DNA of 64,000 bases from Opitutia bacterium UBA7350 (GCA_949524905.1 CATINC010000005.1:180319-244318); one strand, 5' to 3'. Shown: positions 8,940 through 18,493, counted from the first letter of the stretch. The notes: generated from the letters alone by a model not told the origin. Translations and numbers: made by a program.

Positions 8940-9860
8940 ATGATGCTAACAGGTTTACTTTTTTCTGGACAAGGTGCGCAGCAAATTGGAATGGGGCGTA
9001 CGCTCTACGAATCGTCAGAAACGGCCCGCTCACTTTATGATCAGGCAAATGAGGTCCTGGGTTGGGACTTAAAAGGGATCTGCTTTGAGGGACCAGAGGA
9101 AGCCTTGCGCAATACAAAGGTTTGCCAGCCTGCCCTGTATGTTCACGGCTACGTGGTTTTCCGCCTGCTTCAAGAACTAGGTCAGCTGGACGAATTACAG
9201 ACAGCTTGTGGTTTGAGCTTGGGCGAACTGACTGCATTGGCGAGTGCCGGAGTGTTTGATTTTGAAACAGGTCTCCGTTTAGTGGCTGAACGCGGACGTT
9301 TGATGCAATTGGCCTGTGATACCACTAAGGGTGGGATGGCCAGTATCATTGGAGGTGAACCCGAAGCAGTTCAAGCACTGTGCGAGGAATTTGATATCGA
9401 AATCGCAAATTTGAATTGCCCGGGTCAGATTGTGATTTCGGGAGAAAATGAGAAGGTGCTGGATGCAGTCGCAAATTCTGAGGGTCGTGGGTTTAAACTC
9501 GTTAAACCTCTAAATGTAGCAGGAGCCTATCACAGTCGCCTGATGGTTTCAGCACGCGATGCTTTTGCGGCATTTATTCAAGATTTCGAGTTTAAGACAC
9601 CTGAGCTTTCAGTTTATACAAATGTTACCGGTCAACGAGTAATCGATCCCAAAGTCATCAAAGAGAATCTGGTTAAACAAGTGGTTTCTTCCGTTCGGTT
9701 TGAAACATGCTTGCGCAATGCCGCTGGGGAAAATTCGGTGGAGCGATTCTACGAATGTGGACCGGGTAAGGTATTAGCGGGGTTAGCTCGCCGCACCGAT
9801 CGAGCCATCGAGGTTGTCCCCATCTACTCCAGTCAAGATCTTGAAGCTTGCGCACGGTAA
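8940..9860 (+). CDS. fabD: Malonyl-CoA:ACP transacylase
   Basis: FabD loads malonyl groups from CoA onto acyl carrier protein for fatty-acid chain extension. The 306-residue length and the N-terminal LFSGQGAQQIGMG are diagnostic. The nucleophile is Ser93 in GLSLGEL; many bacteria have GHSLGE here, but GLSLGE is a known variant. The catalytic His is in AGAYHSRLM (about residue 198), and NCPGQIVISG precedes it. There are two adjacent ATG codons (8940 and 8943); either could start translation. It stands alone; no other fab gene is next to it. Confidence 0.95.
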   Translation: MMLTGLLFSGQGAQQIGMGRTLYESSETARSLYDQANEVLGWDLKGICFEGPEEALRNTKVCQPALYVHGYVVFRLLQELGQLDELQTACGLSLGELTALASAGVFDFETGLRLVAERGRLMQLACDTTKGGMASIIGGEPEAVQALCEEFDIEIANLNCPGQIVISGENEKVLDAVANSEGRGFKLVKPLNVAGAYHSRLMVSARDAFAAFIQDFEFKTPELSVYTNVTGQRVIDPKVIKENLVKQVVSSVRFETCLRNAAGENSVERFYECGPGKVLAGLARRTDRAIEVVPIYSSQDLEACAR

Positions 9861-10012
9861 AAGTTTTCTTGGGAGTTAAAGAGACTCCGCTGTAGCAAGT
9901 GAGAACTCAAAATCTTCGTTGCTTGGCCAAGTAGGAGACTCTGAAACACTTTAGTGGGATTAGGGATTGAGTTTTTTGCCTGTGGAAGGATGGTAGTGGG
10001 TTTGATCCCGTC

Positions 10013-11821
10013 ATGCCTGACTTAGAACACACCCGCAACTTTTGCATCATCGCCCACGTGGATCACGGCAAGACCACTTTGTCGGATCGTATTCTAGAAT
10101 TGACCCGCACGGTGGAGTTACGGGAAATGAAAGATCAATTATTAGATTCGATGGATTTGGAGCGCGAGCGTGGAATCACCATCAAGAGTCATCCCGTTTC
10201 GATGGTTTACCAGTCACAGAGTGGGCAAGACTATACCTTTAATTTGATCGATACCCCGGGGCACGTAGATTTTTCGTATGAGGTGTCTCGAAGTTTAGCG
10301 GCCTGCGAGGGAGCGATGTTATTAATTGATGCTGCTCAAGGGATTGAGGCACAAACGGTAGCCAACGCGCATTTGGCTCTGGAGCAGGGCCTCGAAATTA
10401 TACCGGTTATCAATAAAGTGGATTTACCCAGTGCAGATGTTCCCGCAATTCAAGCACAGTTGGAAGACGTCCTGGCGATCCCCGCCGATGAGGCCATTTT
10501 AACGAGCGGCAAAACCGGAATTGGAATTGAGGATTTAATGGTCGCGGCTGTGGAACGTATACCCAAGCCCCGCTGGGCCGAGGTCGATGGTTTGCGGGTT
10601 TTGATTTTTGACTGTGTTTACGATGCTTTCAAAGGAGTGATTTGTTATGTGCGGGTCTTCTCAGGACGCGTAAAGGCAAGCGATGCCATTGTCACTATGA
10701 GCGACGGAAGGAAATCGCAGGTCAAAGAAGTGGGTAAATTTTCCCCTGCCATGACAAAGCAGGATATTTTGAAAGCCGGTGATGTGGGATACATTGTCAC
10801 TAACATCCGCGACGTCGCAGAAATCAAGCTCGGCGATACCATTACCCACAGCAATACGCCTGCAAAAGAAATGTTGCCTGGTTATAAAGCGGTCAGCCCC
10901 ATGGTTTTCAGTGGCATATATCCCATCGATACCAATGACTACAACAAGCTTAAGGCTTCCATGGGTAAGTTGCGTCTCAATGATGCCGCCTTTGTTTACC
11001 AATCGGAAAATTCCGTAGCACTCGGTTTTGGCTTCCGTTGTGGGTTTCTCGGCTTGCTTCACATGGAAATTATACAAGAGCGCATTCGCCGAGAGTATGA
11101 TCTCGACGTTATTTCAACCTATCCGAGTGTGGTCTATCATGTGACTCAGACCGAGGGTACCATCATTGAGGTACACAATCCGGTACATTTACCCGAACCT
11201 GCCGAGATCGACTTCATTGAAGAACCCATGATCAAGGCTTCGGTTCATATACCGAGCGATGCCATTGGTGATGTTCTGGCATTAATGAGTGAGAAACGAG
11301 GACTCTGCGAACACACCGAGACCATCGACGATTCACGAGTCATGCTGGTCTGCCGTTTGCCGCTCAACGAAATTCTGGTAGATTTCAATGATCGTCTTAA
11401 GAGCATTACCCATGGTTATGGCTCTATGGATTACGAGATGGATGGTTATGAACGGGCGAAGTTATGCCGGCTAGATATTTTGGTGAATCAGGAACAAGTT
11501 GATGCCTTCTCATCGATCGTGCACGTTGATAAAGCAGAAGGTCGTGGACGTAGCCTCTGCAAGCGACTCAAGGAAATTCTTCCGAGACAGATGTTTAAGA
11601 TTGCGGTGCAGGCTGCCATTGGAGGCAAGGTTGTGGCACGTGAAACAATCAGTGCCTATCGCAAAGATGTAACTGCAAAATGCTATGGCGGTGATATTTC
11701 TCGTAAGCGCAAATTGCTTGAAAAACAGAAAGAGGGTAAAAAACGTATGAAAAATATCGGCAGTGTTTCCATCCCGCAGGACGCTTTTATCAAAATTCTT
11801 AAAACCTCAGATGGCGCTTAG
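10013..11821 (+). CDS. lepA: Elongation factor 4 (LepA), translational GTPase
   Basis: LepA is a ribosome-associated GTPase of the EF-G family that affects initiation and back-translocation. The 602-residue protein has the G domain motifs AHVDHGKTTLSDRIL (G1), DTPGHVDF (G3) and NKVDLPSAD (G4), then the beta-barrel domain II, EF-G-like domains III and V, and the LepA-specific C-terminal domain (with YGGDISRKRKLLEKQKEGKK near residues 560-580). The ATG at 10013 gives the standard N-terminus (LEHTRNFCIIAHVDHG). lepB follows 42 bp downstream, the same pairing as in many bacteria. Confidence 0.96.
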   Translation: MPDLEHTRNFCIIAHVDHGKTTLSDRILELTRTVELREMKDQLLDSMDLERERGITIKSHPVSMVYQSQSGQDYTFNLIDTPGHVDFSYEVSRSLAACEGAMLLIDAAQGIEAQTVANAHLALEQGLEIIPVINKVDLPSADVPAIQAQLEDVLAIPADEAILTSGKTGIGIEDLMVAAVERIPKPRWAEVDGLRVLIFDCVYDAFKGVICYVRVFSGRVKASDAIVTMSDGRKSQVKEVGKFSPAMTKQDILKAGDVGYIVTNIRDVAEIKLGDTITHSNTPAKEMLPGYKAVSPMVFSGIYPIDTNDYNKLKASMGKLRLNDAAFVYQSENSVALGFGFRCGFLGLLHMEIIQERIRREYDLDVISTYPSVVYHVTQTEGTIIEVHNPVHLPEPAEIDFIEEPMIKASVHIPSDAIGDVLALMSEKRGLCEHTETIDDSRVMLVCRLPLNEILVDFNDRLKSITHGYGSMDYEMDGYERAKLCRLDILVNQEQVDAFSSIVHVDKAEGRGRSLCKRLKEILPRQMFKIAVQAAIGGKVVARETISAYRKDVTAKCYGGDISRKRKLLEKQKEGKKRMKNIGSVSIPQDAFIKILKTSDGA

Positions 11822-11863
11822 GGTTTGCAAAACGCCCTTCTGGCTTCTTGATTTAATTTAGAC

Positions 11864-13087
11864 ATGAATAAACTTAAAAAAGAAGTCCGCGAGCTCCTGC
11901 TTGCTGCCGAAAAGGTGAGAAATTATCGTGGCGATATAACCGCGCCCGAGGACATGGAAGTTCTAGTAGCGCATACTTCAAAATTGCAAAGCCTGATTAA
12001 AGAAAAAGATACCCCCGAAGCAAGTTATCGTGCCGAAATGGAACCACTGCAGGCCCATTTGAAAAAAATTGGTGGCAAAATTTATCCTAAGACCTTCCTC
12101 AGTGATAATATTGAGGTCATTTTAGTAGCAGCTGTTGTTGTTATCGGGATCCGTTCTTTCTTTTTTCAGCCCTTTATCATTCCCACTAATTCCATGTACC
12201 CTACTTATAGCGGAATGAAAGAAAAAGTGTATGCTGAGGATGATGTGCCCAATACTGCCGAAAAGGTGATTCATTTTATAACCAATGGAGCGCGTCATAA
12301 AAATTTAGTGGCGAAGCATTCCGGAGAGCTTAGTTTTATCAAAGCACGTACCGAAGCCGGAGACTGGACGCCTTTATACGAAGTCGTCAAAGGGCGGAAA
12401 TGGTTTGGATTATTTCCGGCCCAGTTCAAAGCATACACTTTTTATGTCGGCGAAACGCCGCATGTTTTAAAAGTGCCTGCAGAATTTCAAATGTCCACGG
12501 TCTTAAATGGCTTTATGGCAGGCGAGGATGTGCGTTTCGTGAAAAGTATGACTTATGGTCGTCAACGTTGGACGACCGGACGCGAGATTAAGGCGGGAGA
12601 ATCGATCATCGCCTTTGATATCCAATTGGGGGACGCCCTTTTTGTGGACCGACTGAGCTATCATTTCCGAAAGCCCAAAGTGGGGGATCCCTTTGTTTTC
12701 AAAACAGAAAAAATCTTAGAGGCTGTCGGTAGAGCAACCGGAGACTACACGCCTAAATATTACATCAAACGCCTAGCTGGGGAAGAGGGTGAGACCCTGG
12801 AAATCAAGCAACATGCTCTGTTGGTAGATGGGCAAGCCCGTGAAGCGGTCGCTGCCTTTGAGCGAAATGCTGCTCAAGATGGGGAATATGTCGGGTATCA
12901 GAACGAGGGGCTCTTGTCGGTCGGAGCTACCATGAAAGTTCCGGAAGATCGTTACGTAGCCTTGGGAGATAATTCTGCTAATTCTGCCGACAGCCGATAT
13001 TGGGGTTTCGTACCCCAGGAATCCGTTGTCGGTCGTGCTTTCTTTATTTACTATCCCTTCACTAAACGATGGGGTCCTGCGGAGTAG
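11864..13087 (+). CDS. lepB: Signal peptidase I, unusually long
   Basis: Signal peptidase I cleaves signal peptides of exported proteins at the outer face of the inner membrane. An N-terminal hydrophilic helix-forming region (residues 1-80) is followed by one membrane segment (about 84-104). The catalytic Ser is Ser110 in IPTNSMYPTY and the general base is Lys302 in YYIKRLAGEEGE. The family box GDNSANSADSRYWG is near residue 370. At 407 residues it is longer than Gram-positive enzymes, because about 135 residues sit between Ser110 and the box holding FDIQLGDALFVDR (about 251-263). It is probably co-transcribed with lepA and upstream of the gatCAB genes. Confidence 0.93.
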   Translation: MNKLKKEVRELLLAAEKVRNYRGDITAPEDMEVLVAHTSKLQSLIKEKDTPEASYRAEMEPLQAHLKKIGGKIYPKTFLSDNIEVILVAAVVVIGIRSFFFQPFIIPTNSMYPTYSGMKEKVYAEDDVPNTAEKVIHFITNGARHKNLVAKHSGELSFIKARTEAGDWTPLYEVVKGRKWFGLFPAQFKAYTFYVGETPHVLKVPAEFQMSTVLNGFMAGEDVRFVKSMTYGRQRWTTGREIKAGESIIAFDIQLGDALFVDRLSYHFRKPKVGDPFVFKTEKILEAVGRATGDYTPKYYIKRLAGEEGETLEIKQHALLVDGQAREAVAAFERNAAQDGEYVGYQNEGLLSVGATMKVPEDRYVALGDNSANSADSRYWGFVPQESVVGRAFFIYYPFTKRWGPAE

Positions 13088-13127
13088 GCTTTACCTTAAA
13101 TACATTTTATTGATTCTTTATAAAAAC

Positions 13128-13421
13128 ATGACCGACAAAGCCCATCTCGATATTGAATACGTCAGCCAACTGGCACGGCTGGATTTATCCGCAGCCGAAA
13201 AAGAAAAATTAGGCTCCCAATTAGCGGCTATCCTTGAGCATTTTGATGCTCTTAAGGCCGTTGATGTTTCGGGAGTAGAACCAACCGCTCACGCACATGC
13301 CGTAGAAAATGTCTGGCGGGAGGGTGACCGTGCGGGCCCTGTTTATGATCCAGAGGTGCTTAGCTCGATGGCTCCGGAATCACGTGATAATCAAGTAGTG
13401 GTTCCCAAAGTGGTAGAATAG
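13128..13421 (+). CDS. gatC: Asp/Glu-tRNA amidotransferase subunit C
   Basis: GatC is the small scaffold subunit of the GatCAB complex, which turns Glu-tRNA-Gln (and Asp-tRNA-Asn) into the correctly charged forms. The ATG at 13128 gives 97 residues, the family length. A longer reading from 13026 would overlap lepB and adds nothing conserved. The typical pattern YVSQLARLDLSAAEKEKL, LAAILEHFDALKAVDVSGVEPT and the C-terminal VVVPKVVE are present. gatA follows 18 bp later. Confidence 0.94.
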   Translation: MTDKAHLDIEYVSQLARLDLSAAEKEKLGSQLAAILEHFDALKAVDVSGVEPTAHAHAVENVWREGDRAGPVYDPEVLSSMAPESRDNQVVVPKVVE

Positions 13422-13439
13422 TGAAAAGAATTACCTGCA

Positions 13440-14906
13440 ATGCCCGAGTTGTATCATCAGACAATTGCCCAATTATCCGCCGCGCTGGAGGCGGGTAGCC
13501 TGACCTCGGTTGCCTTGATGCAAGCGGTCATTGAGCGCACCGAGGCGGTTGAACCACAGGTTAAGGCTTTCATTCATCGCGACGCGGAAGATGCGCTTCA
13601 ACAGGCGCACGCTTCAGATGAACGCCGTGCTTCTGGAAACTCGCTCGGACCCCTCGATGGTATTCCTATTGGTATAAAGGATATTCTAGCGGTCAAGGGA
13701 CAACCTTTGCGTTGTGCCTCGAAGATGCTGGATAATTTTGTATCGCCCTACGATGCTACCGTAATTGCCCAACTCAAGGCGGCTGGGGCGGTGCTTTGGG
13801 GTCGTCTCAATATGGATGAATTCGCGATGGGTTCTTCCACCGAAAATTCAGCCTATATGGCGACGGCAAATCCTTGGGATCTGGATCGTATTCCCGGTGG
13901 TTCTTCTGGAGGAAGCGCAGCTGCGATAGCAGCCGGTCAAGCCATTGCAACGATTGGCACCGATACCGGTGGCTCTATTCGTCAACCGGCGGCTCTCTGT
14001 GGGGTTGTAGGAATGAAGCCCACCTACGGGCTGGTTTCTCGGTACGGATTGGTGGCTTTTGCCTCTTCCTTGGATCAAGCTGGACCCATGACACGCACCG
14101 TAGAGGACGCAGCTCTCCTTTTACAGACCATGCTTGGCAAGGATCCCTTGGATTCAACTTCTATCGCCATGCCTAAAGTGCCTGATTTTCGAGCGGAGTT
14201 GAAGCATCGCAAAGGTCCTTGGAAACTTGGAGTACCACGAGAATTTTTTGGTGACGGTATTGACCCAGAAGTGAAAGCCAACATCGAAGCGGCCATTGAG
14301 TGGTATCGTGCTCAAGGTTCAGAAATTGTAGATATTTCCTTACCACACGCGCATCTTTCAGTTCCGGTCTATTACATTGTGGCGACGGCTGAAGCTTCAT
14401 CCAACCTCGCACGTTTTGATGGGGTTCGCTACGGACACCGTAGTGTCGCCGTGGAAGATGCCCTCAGTCTTTTCACCCAAAGCAGGGGCGAGGGTTTTGG
14501 TGACGAGGTCAAACGACGCATCATTCTCGGTACTTATGTACTGAGCTCGGGATATTATGATGCCTATTACCTACGTGCGCAGAAAGTCCGCACCCTTATC
14601 CGCCGCGATTTTGAAAACGCATTTGAGACTGTAGATGCAATTCTTTCGCCGACCTCGCCCACGCCTGCCTTTAAGCGCGGGGAACGTAGCAACGATCCCT
14701 TGGCGATGTATTTGAGCGATATTTACACCATCGCAGTTAATCTGGCTGGATTGCCGGCGCTTTCCTTGCCCAGTGGATTTACTAGCAATGGTTTACCCAT
14801 TGGCTTACAAGTCATCGGAAAAGCCTTTGGCGAAGCTGATCTCTTTGCGGTAGCACAGGCTTACGAACAGGCCCACAACTTTCACCTAGTGACCGCAGAA
14901 CTTTAA
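13440..14906 (+). CDS. gatA: Asp/Glu-tRNA amidotransferase subunit A
   Basis: GatA is the glutaminase subunit that frees ammonia from glutamine for the GatCAB reaction. The 488-residue protein has the amidase signature: catalytic Lys in GIPIGIKDI, the Ser-cis-Ser pair in GGSSGGSAAA and GTDTGGSIRQPA, and the downstream GMKPTYGLVSRYG. Presence of GatCAB implies that glutaminyl- and/or asparaginyl-tRNA are made by the indirect route. gatB follows after 5 bp. Confidence 0.96.
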   Translation: MPELYHQTIAQLSAALEAGSLTSVALMQAVIERTEAVEPQVKAFIHRDAEDALQQAHASDERRASGNSLGPLDGIPIGIKDILAVKGQPLRCASKMLDNFVSPYDATVIAQLKAAGAVLWGRLNMDEFAMGSSTENSAYMATANPWDLDRIPGGSSGGSAAAIAAGQAIATIGTDTGGSIRQPAALCGVVGMKPTYGLVSRYGLVAFASSLDQAGPMTRTVEDAALLLQTMLGKDPLDSTSIAMPKVPDFRAELKHRKGPWKLGVPREFFGDGIDPEVKANIEAAIEWYRAQGSEIVDISLPHAHLSVPVYYIVATAEASSNLARFDGVRYGHRSVAVEDALSLFTQSRGEGFGDEVKRRIILGTYVLSSGYYDAYYLRAQKVRTLIRRDFENAFETVDAILSPTSPTPAFKRGERSNDPLAMYLSDIYTIAVNLAGLPALSLPSGFTSNGLPIGLQVIGKAFGEADLFAVAQAYEQAHNFHLVTAEL

Positions 14907-14911
14907 AAAGT

Positions 14912-16381
14912 ATGGAATACGACGTCGTCATCGGTTTAGAAATCCACGTGCAGTTAAAAACCCGCACAAAGATGTTTACGGCTGCTCCCTATGCCTACGG
15001 AGCCGACCCCAATACTCTCATCGATCCGGTGGTTTTGGGATTGCCGGGAACCTTACCTGTCCTTAACCACGCTGCAGTTGAAGCCTGTGCTAAACTCGGC
15101 TTATTGCTCGCTTGCGAAATTGCCGAAGTCTGTAAATGGGACCGAAAAAATTATTTTTATCCCGACTCGCCCAAGAATTACCAACTCACTCAAAACGAGC
15201 AACCGCTTTGTCTGGGCGGTCAAGTCGAGATCGAGCTCCCCGGCACCTCGCGGAATATTCAAGGCGAGCATCGCTTAGTAAAACTCAACCGTATTCACCT
15301 CGAAGAAGATCCCGGAAAACTTACCCATACCGCATTTGATACCACCATTGATTTTAATCGTGCGGGTGTCCCTCTGGCTGAAATCGTGACCGAGCCGGAT
15401 CTCCATTCATCCGAGGAAGCGGTTGCCTTCTTAAACGCATTGATACATCTAATTCATTATGCTGGGGTTTCCGATTGTGATATGGAAAAAGGACAACTGC
15501 GCTGCGATGCAAATGTTTCGCTGAAACCCGCCGGTAGCAAGACTCTGGGTACCCGCACAGAGATGAAGAACCTCAACTCCATCTCTAATGTCCGTGCCGC
15601 CATCGAATACGAGATTGCCCGACAAACGGAATTACTGGACGCGGGTGAATCCATCACGCAGGAGACTCGTCGCTGGAGTGCAGAAAATGGCACCAGCAGT
15701 TCCCTTCGTAGTAAAGAAGAGGCGCACGATTATCGTTATTTTCCAGACCCTGATCTTATGCCCGTGCGTATGGATCGCGCCCGTGTAGCGGAATTACAAG
15801 CAGCACTCCCAGAACGCCCCTACGACAAACAACGTCGCTATCAGGAGACCTTAGATTTGCCGTTTACCCTAACATCGGTACTTTGCCCCGATCCGAAGTT
15901 GTGTACCTTCTTCGAAGAAGCGCTCGAATTGCACCCTGCACCCAAGGTCATTGCAAACTACATCGCAAATGACCTCCTGCGCGAACTTTCAGCCAGTGCT
16001 GCGCATGGAGAAAGTGCGCTTTCCATCTCGGATTGTCCCCTAACGCCAGCCCATATTGCTGAACTTGCGAAGTTGATTGAAAACGGCGTGATCACCAAGC
16101 AAATCGCAAAAGAGGTTTTCACCACAATGTATCAAAGTGGGAATATGCCCGCAGTCATTGTTGAAAAAGAAGGACTGCAGCAAAGCGATAATTCAGATGA
16201 GATCGAAGCCCTTTGCCGTGAAGCGATTGCGGGTAACGCTAAGGCAGTTGCCCAATTTAAGGAGGGTAATGCAAAGGCGCTCAATGCGCTCAAAGGTCCT
16301 GTTATGAAAGCAACCAAAGGCCAGGCTAATCCTGCGACTCTCGATCAAATCTTACGCTCGCTTATTCAATCAGAGGCTTGA
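14912..16381 (+). CDS. gatB: Asp/Glu-tRNA amidotransferase subunit B
   Basis: GatB binds the mischarged tRNA and carries the kinase/transamidase site of GatCAB. The 489-residue length is standard. The N-terminal VIGLEIHVQLKTRTKMF, the NYFYPDSPKNYQL motif, EEDPGKLTH and DFNRAGVPLAEIV are diagnostic, and a YqeY-like helical tail follows (about 330-489). It is the last gene of the gatCAB series. The next gene converges from the other strand, 4 bp beyond the stop. Confidence 0.96.
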   Translation: MEYDVVIGLEIHVQLKTRTKMFTAAPYAYGADPNTLIDPVVLGLPGTLPVLNHAAVEACAKLGLLLACEIAEVCKWDRKNYFYPDSPKNYQLTQNEQPLCLGGQVEIELPGTSRNIQGEHRLVKLNRIHLEEDPGKLTHTAFDTTIDFNRAGVPLAEIVTEPDLHSSEEAVAFLNALIHLIHYAGVSDCDMEKGQLRCDANVSLKPAGSKTLGTRTEMKNLNSISNVRAAIEYEIARQTELLDAGESITQETRRWSAENGTSSSLRSKEEAHDYRYFPDPDLMPVRMDRARVAELQAALPERPYDKQRRYQETLDLPFTLTSVLCPDPKLCTFFEEALELHPAPKVIANYIANDLLRELSASAAHGESALSISDCPLTPAHIAELAKLIENGVITKQIAKEVFTTMYQSGNMPAVIVEKEGLQQSDNSDEIEALCREAIAGNAKAVAQFKEGNAKALNALKGPVMKATKGQANPATLDQILRSLIQSEA

Positions 16382-16385
16382 GTCG

Positions 16386-16907
16386 CTACCGTTTTTGTTT
16401 CAATATAATTGCGTCCGGATCTAATGTTATGGTAATTTCTCGGCCAAGGAAATCGAGTAAGATTTCCACGCGCTTTTCAGCCGGGAGGCATGCCAATACC
16501 TTGCCGTCGATACCCTTTAAGCTACCACTGAGAATTTCAATCTCGGCCCCTGTCTCTAAACTTGGATCCGGCGCTTTGATGACGGCATCGGGCAGGCTAG
16601 TTTTGAGTCCCTCTACGACGGCTTCCGGAACAACCCGGCGCTCACCATTGGAAACAATACGCACGACTCCCTGCGTGTGTATGATGTGGCGAAACTGAGA
16701 GTTATAATCAAAACGGGCAAAAATATAGCTGGGAAACAACGCTTCTGTGAATCGTTTTTTTCCCGTGCGGGTCTTTTTTATCTGACTGACTCGAGGGCAG
16801 AAAACTTCTACTTTGCACTGTTGGCTTAAGATATTGGCAGCAATGTGCTCCCGTTTTGTTTGAGTCCGGAGGCAATGCCATTCAAGGCGCTCGATGGGTT
16901 CAGTCAT
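16386..16907 (-). CDS. NusG/RfaH-type transcription elongation factor paralogue
   Basis: A 173-residue protein with a NusG N-terminal (NGN) domain: EWHCLRTQTKREHIAANIL at the start, then FPSYIFARFD and the GVVRIVSNG segment. A KOW-like C-terminal domain follows (about residues 120-173, with GAEIEILSGSLKGIDGKVL). Specialised NusG paralogues such as RfaH, UpxY and LoaP bind RNA polymerase and prevent premature termination in long operons, often for surface polysaccharides. The housekeeping nusG, normally beside secE and rplK, is not here, so this is most likely the specialised kind. Its target is unknown. It lies 12 bp after the L,D-transpeptidase-like gene on the same strand. Confidence 0.85.
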   Translation of the reverse strand: MTEPIERLEWHCLRTQTKREHIAANILSQQCKVEVFCPRVSQIKKTRTGKKRFTEALFPSYIFARFDYNSQFRHIIHTQGVVRIVSNGERRVVPEAVVEGLKTSLPDAVIKAPDPSLETGAEIEILSGSLKGIDGKVLACLPAEKRVEILLDFLGREITITLDPDAIILKQKR

Positions 16908-16919
16908 GTTGTGGGAAAT

Positions 16920-17468
16920 TCAGTTCAGCGTGATCCATACCAAGTCATCGGTTCTCATCGAATCGAATAGTGCCAGCATAGCATCGTTTTTTAGTTCGAT
17001 GCAACCCCCGCTAAAAGGCTGGCCGATTCGATCTTCGTGGTTGGTTCCATGTAGGTAAATGAAGCGATCATAGGAATCACAGTCGAGGCCACTATTTTTA
17101 TCTGCTTCGAGACCCCGTAAACGCAGGATACGAGTGGTGATCAAATTATGTGCCCGTTCCTCTGGAGAAAAATTTTGGAACTGTCCCTGTGGAACCCGGC
17201 CTTTAAAGACAGTGCCTAAAGGTTCGCCATCTCCGATGCGATCTGCAATCGCGTGAAGTCCGAGGGGGGTTCCGTAGGATTCAGCCTGACAAGAGGGTGG
17301 GTTTTTTGAGGTTGAAATCGGAATAACCACCTTTGTTTCACTGTCGAAGAGGTGATAAAGCTTCTGTTCGCTGATGCTCACCACTAAAAGCTGTTGAGTC
17401 GGGATGATTGACAAGGCAGCACAGCTTTGCTCTAGCTTAGTTCTTTCCTGAATTAAATCGAATGGCAT
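16920..17468 (-). CDS. L,D-transpeptidase-like (YkuD) protein
   Basis: A 182-residue YkuD-fold protein. The family cross-links or tethers peptidoglycan stems through a Cys nucleophile. The motif YLHGTN (His140) and SGGCIEL (Ser153, Cys156) fit the HGTx(n)S-x-G-C pattern, although the usual SHGC histidine is Gly here. It has no signal peptide or lipobox, which is odd for a periplasmic enzyme; a cytosolic role or a mis-set start is possible. Its ATG at 17468 overlaps the start of the divergent asd gene by 7 bp, so the true start could be further in. The NusG paralogue follows on the same strand. Confidence 0.78.
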   Translation of the reverse strand: MPFDLIQERTKLEQSCAALSIIPTQQLLVVSISEQKLYHLFDSETKVVIPISTSKNPPSCQAESYGTPLGLHAIADRIGDGEPLGTVFKGRVPQGQFQNFSPEERAHNLITTRILRLRGLEADKNSGLDCDSYDRFIYLHGTNHEDRIGQPFSGGCIELKNDAMLALFDSMRTDDLVWITLN

Positions 17469-18493
17469 ATTCTATAGGTATCCTCGGTGCGACTGGTGCA
17501 GTCGGTCAAGAACTCATTCGGTTGTTGTATGAGCGCAACTTCCCCGTGGGGCGTTTGCGTCTGCTAGCTTCCGAGCGCTCCGCTGGTAAAAAAGTTGAAT
17601 ACGAGGGTCGTAGTTGGATCATTGAAGCGGCGTCTGAAGCAAGTTTTAAGGATCTCGATATATGCATATTCAGTGCTGGAGGGTCTCAGTCAAAAGCATT
17701 CGCAAGTGCCGCAGTAGCGAGTGGGTGCATTGTCATCGATAACAGTTCTGCTTTTCGGGGTGATCCCGAAGTACCCCTCATCGTACCAGAGATCAATCCC
17801 GATGCAGTCGCCAATCATAAGGGCATTATTGCGAATCCAAATTGTTCAACTGCGATTGCCCTCATGGGACTTTACCCGCTTCATAAAGCCTTTGGCTTAA
17901 AGCGCTTCATCGCTTCCACCTATCAAGCGGTATCGGGCAGCGGGGCGAGTGGTCTCATCGAATTAGAGCAACAGACCCGCGCTTGGTCTCAGGACGAACC
18001 GCTTCAAACAGCGGTTTATCCACATCAAATTGCCTTTAACCTTATCCCGCATGTGGATTCCTTTCAAGCGGATGGCTATACCCGTGAGGAGATGAAAATG
18101 CTCCACGAGGGACGCAAGATTTTAGGATTGGAGGAACTAGCGGTTACCTGCACCTGCGTGCGGGTGCCGGTCTTTCGGGCACACAGTATTTCCATCAGTG
18201 CAGATTTTGAGCGACCGGTTTCGGTGGCGCAAGCACGTCAAGCGATTGCAGAATTTGAAGGGGCTGAATTAGTCGACGAGCCTGAAAAAGGTCGTTACCC
18301 CATGCCTTTAGATTATTCAGAAGTAGTCCCTTGCGGAGTAGGGCGCATTCGGCGCGATCAAGTACTGAGCAACGGTTTAGCGTTTTGGGTGACTGGTGAT
18401 CAAATATGGAAAGGTGCTGCCCTCAACGCCGTGCAAATTGCAGCCTTGTTACACGAGCGTGGTCTTGTGAGAAACGAGCCTCATGGAAAGTAA
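17462..18493 (+). CDS. asd: Aspartate-semialdehyde dehydrogenase
   Basis: Asd reduces aspartyl phosphate to aspartate semialdehyde, on the route to lysine/diaminopimelate, threonine and methionine. The 343-residue protein starts with the Rossmann motif GILGATGAVGQELIRLL. The catalytic Cys is in NPNCSTAIALMGLYPLH, and SYQAVSG is represented by STYQAVSGSG. The ATG at 17462 lies only just after the N-terminal beta strand begins, so it is well fixed. The stop overlaps the next membrane protein gene by 11 bp. Confidence 0.95.
   Translation: MAYSIGILGATGAVGQELIRLLYERNFPVGRLRLLASERSAGKKVEYEGRSWIIEAASEASFKDLDICIFSAGGSQSKAFASAAVASGCIVIDNSSAFRGDPEVPLIVPEINPDAVANHKGIIANPNCSTAIALMGLYPLHKAFGLKRFIASTYQAVSGSGASGLIELEQQTRAWSQDEPLQTAVYPHQIAFNLIPHVDSFQADGYTREEMKMLHEGRKILGLEELAVTCTCVRVPVFRAHSISISADFERPVSVAQARQAIAEFEGAELVDEPEKGRYPMPLDYSEVVPCGVGRIRRDQVLSNGLAFWVTGDQIWKGAALNAVQIAALLHERGLVRNEPHGK

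Noticed and set aside
9990..10025. A short upstream frame of 11 codons that overlaps the lepA start
   Set aside because: The purine-rich bases before it abut its ATG with no room for normal ribosome binding; probably chance.
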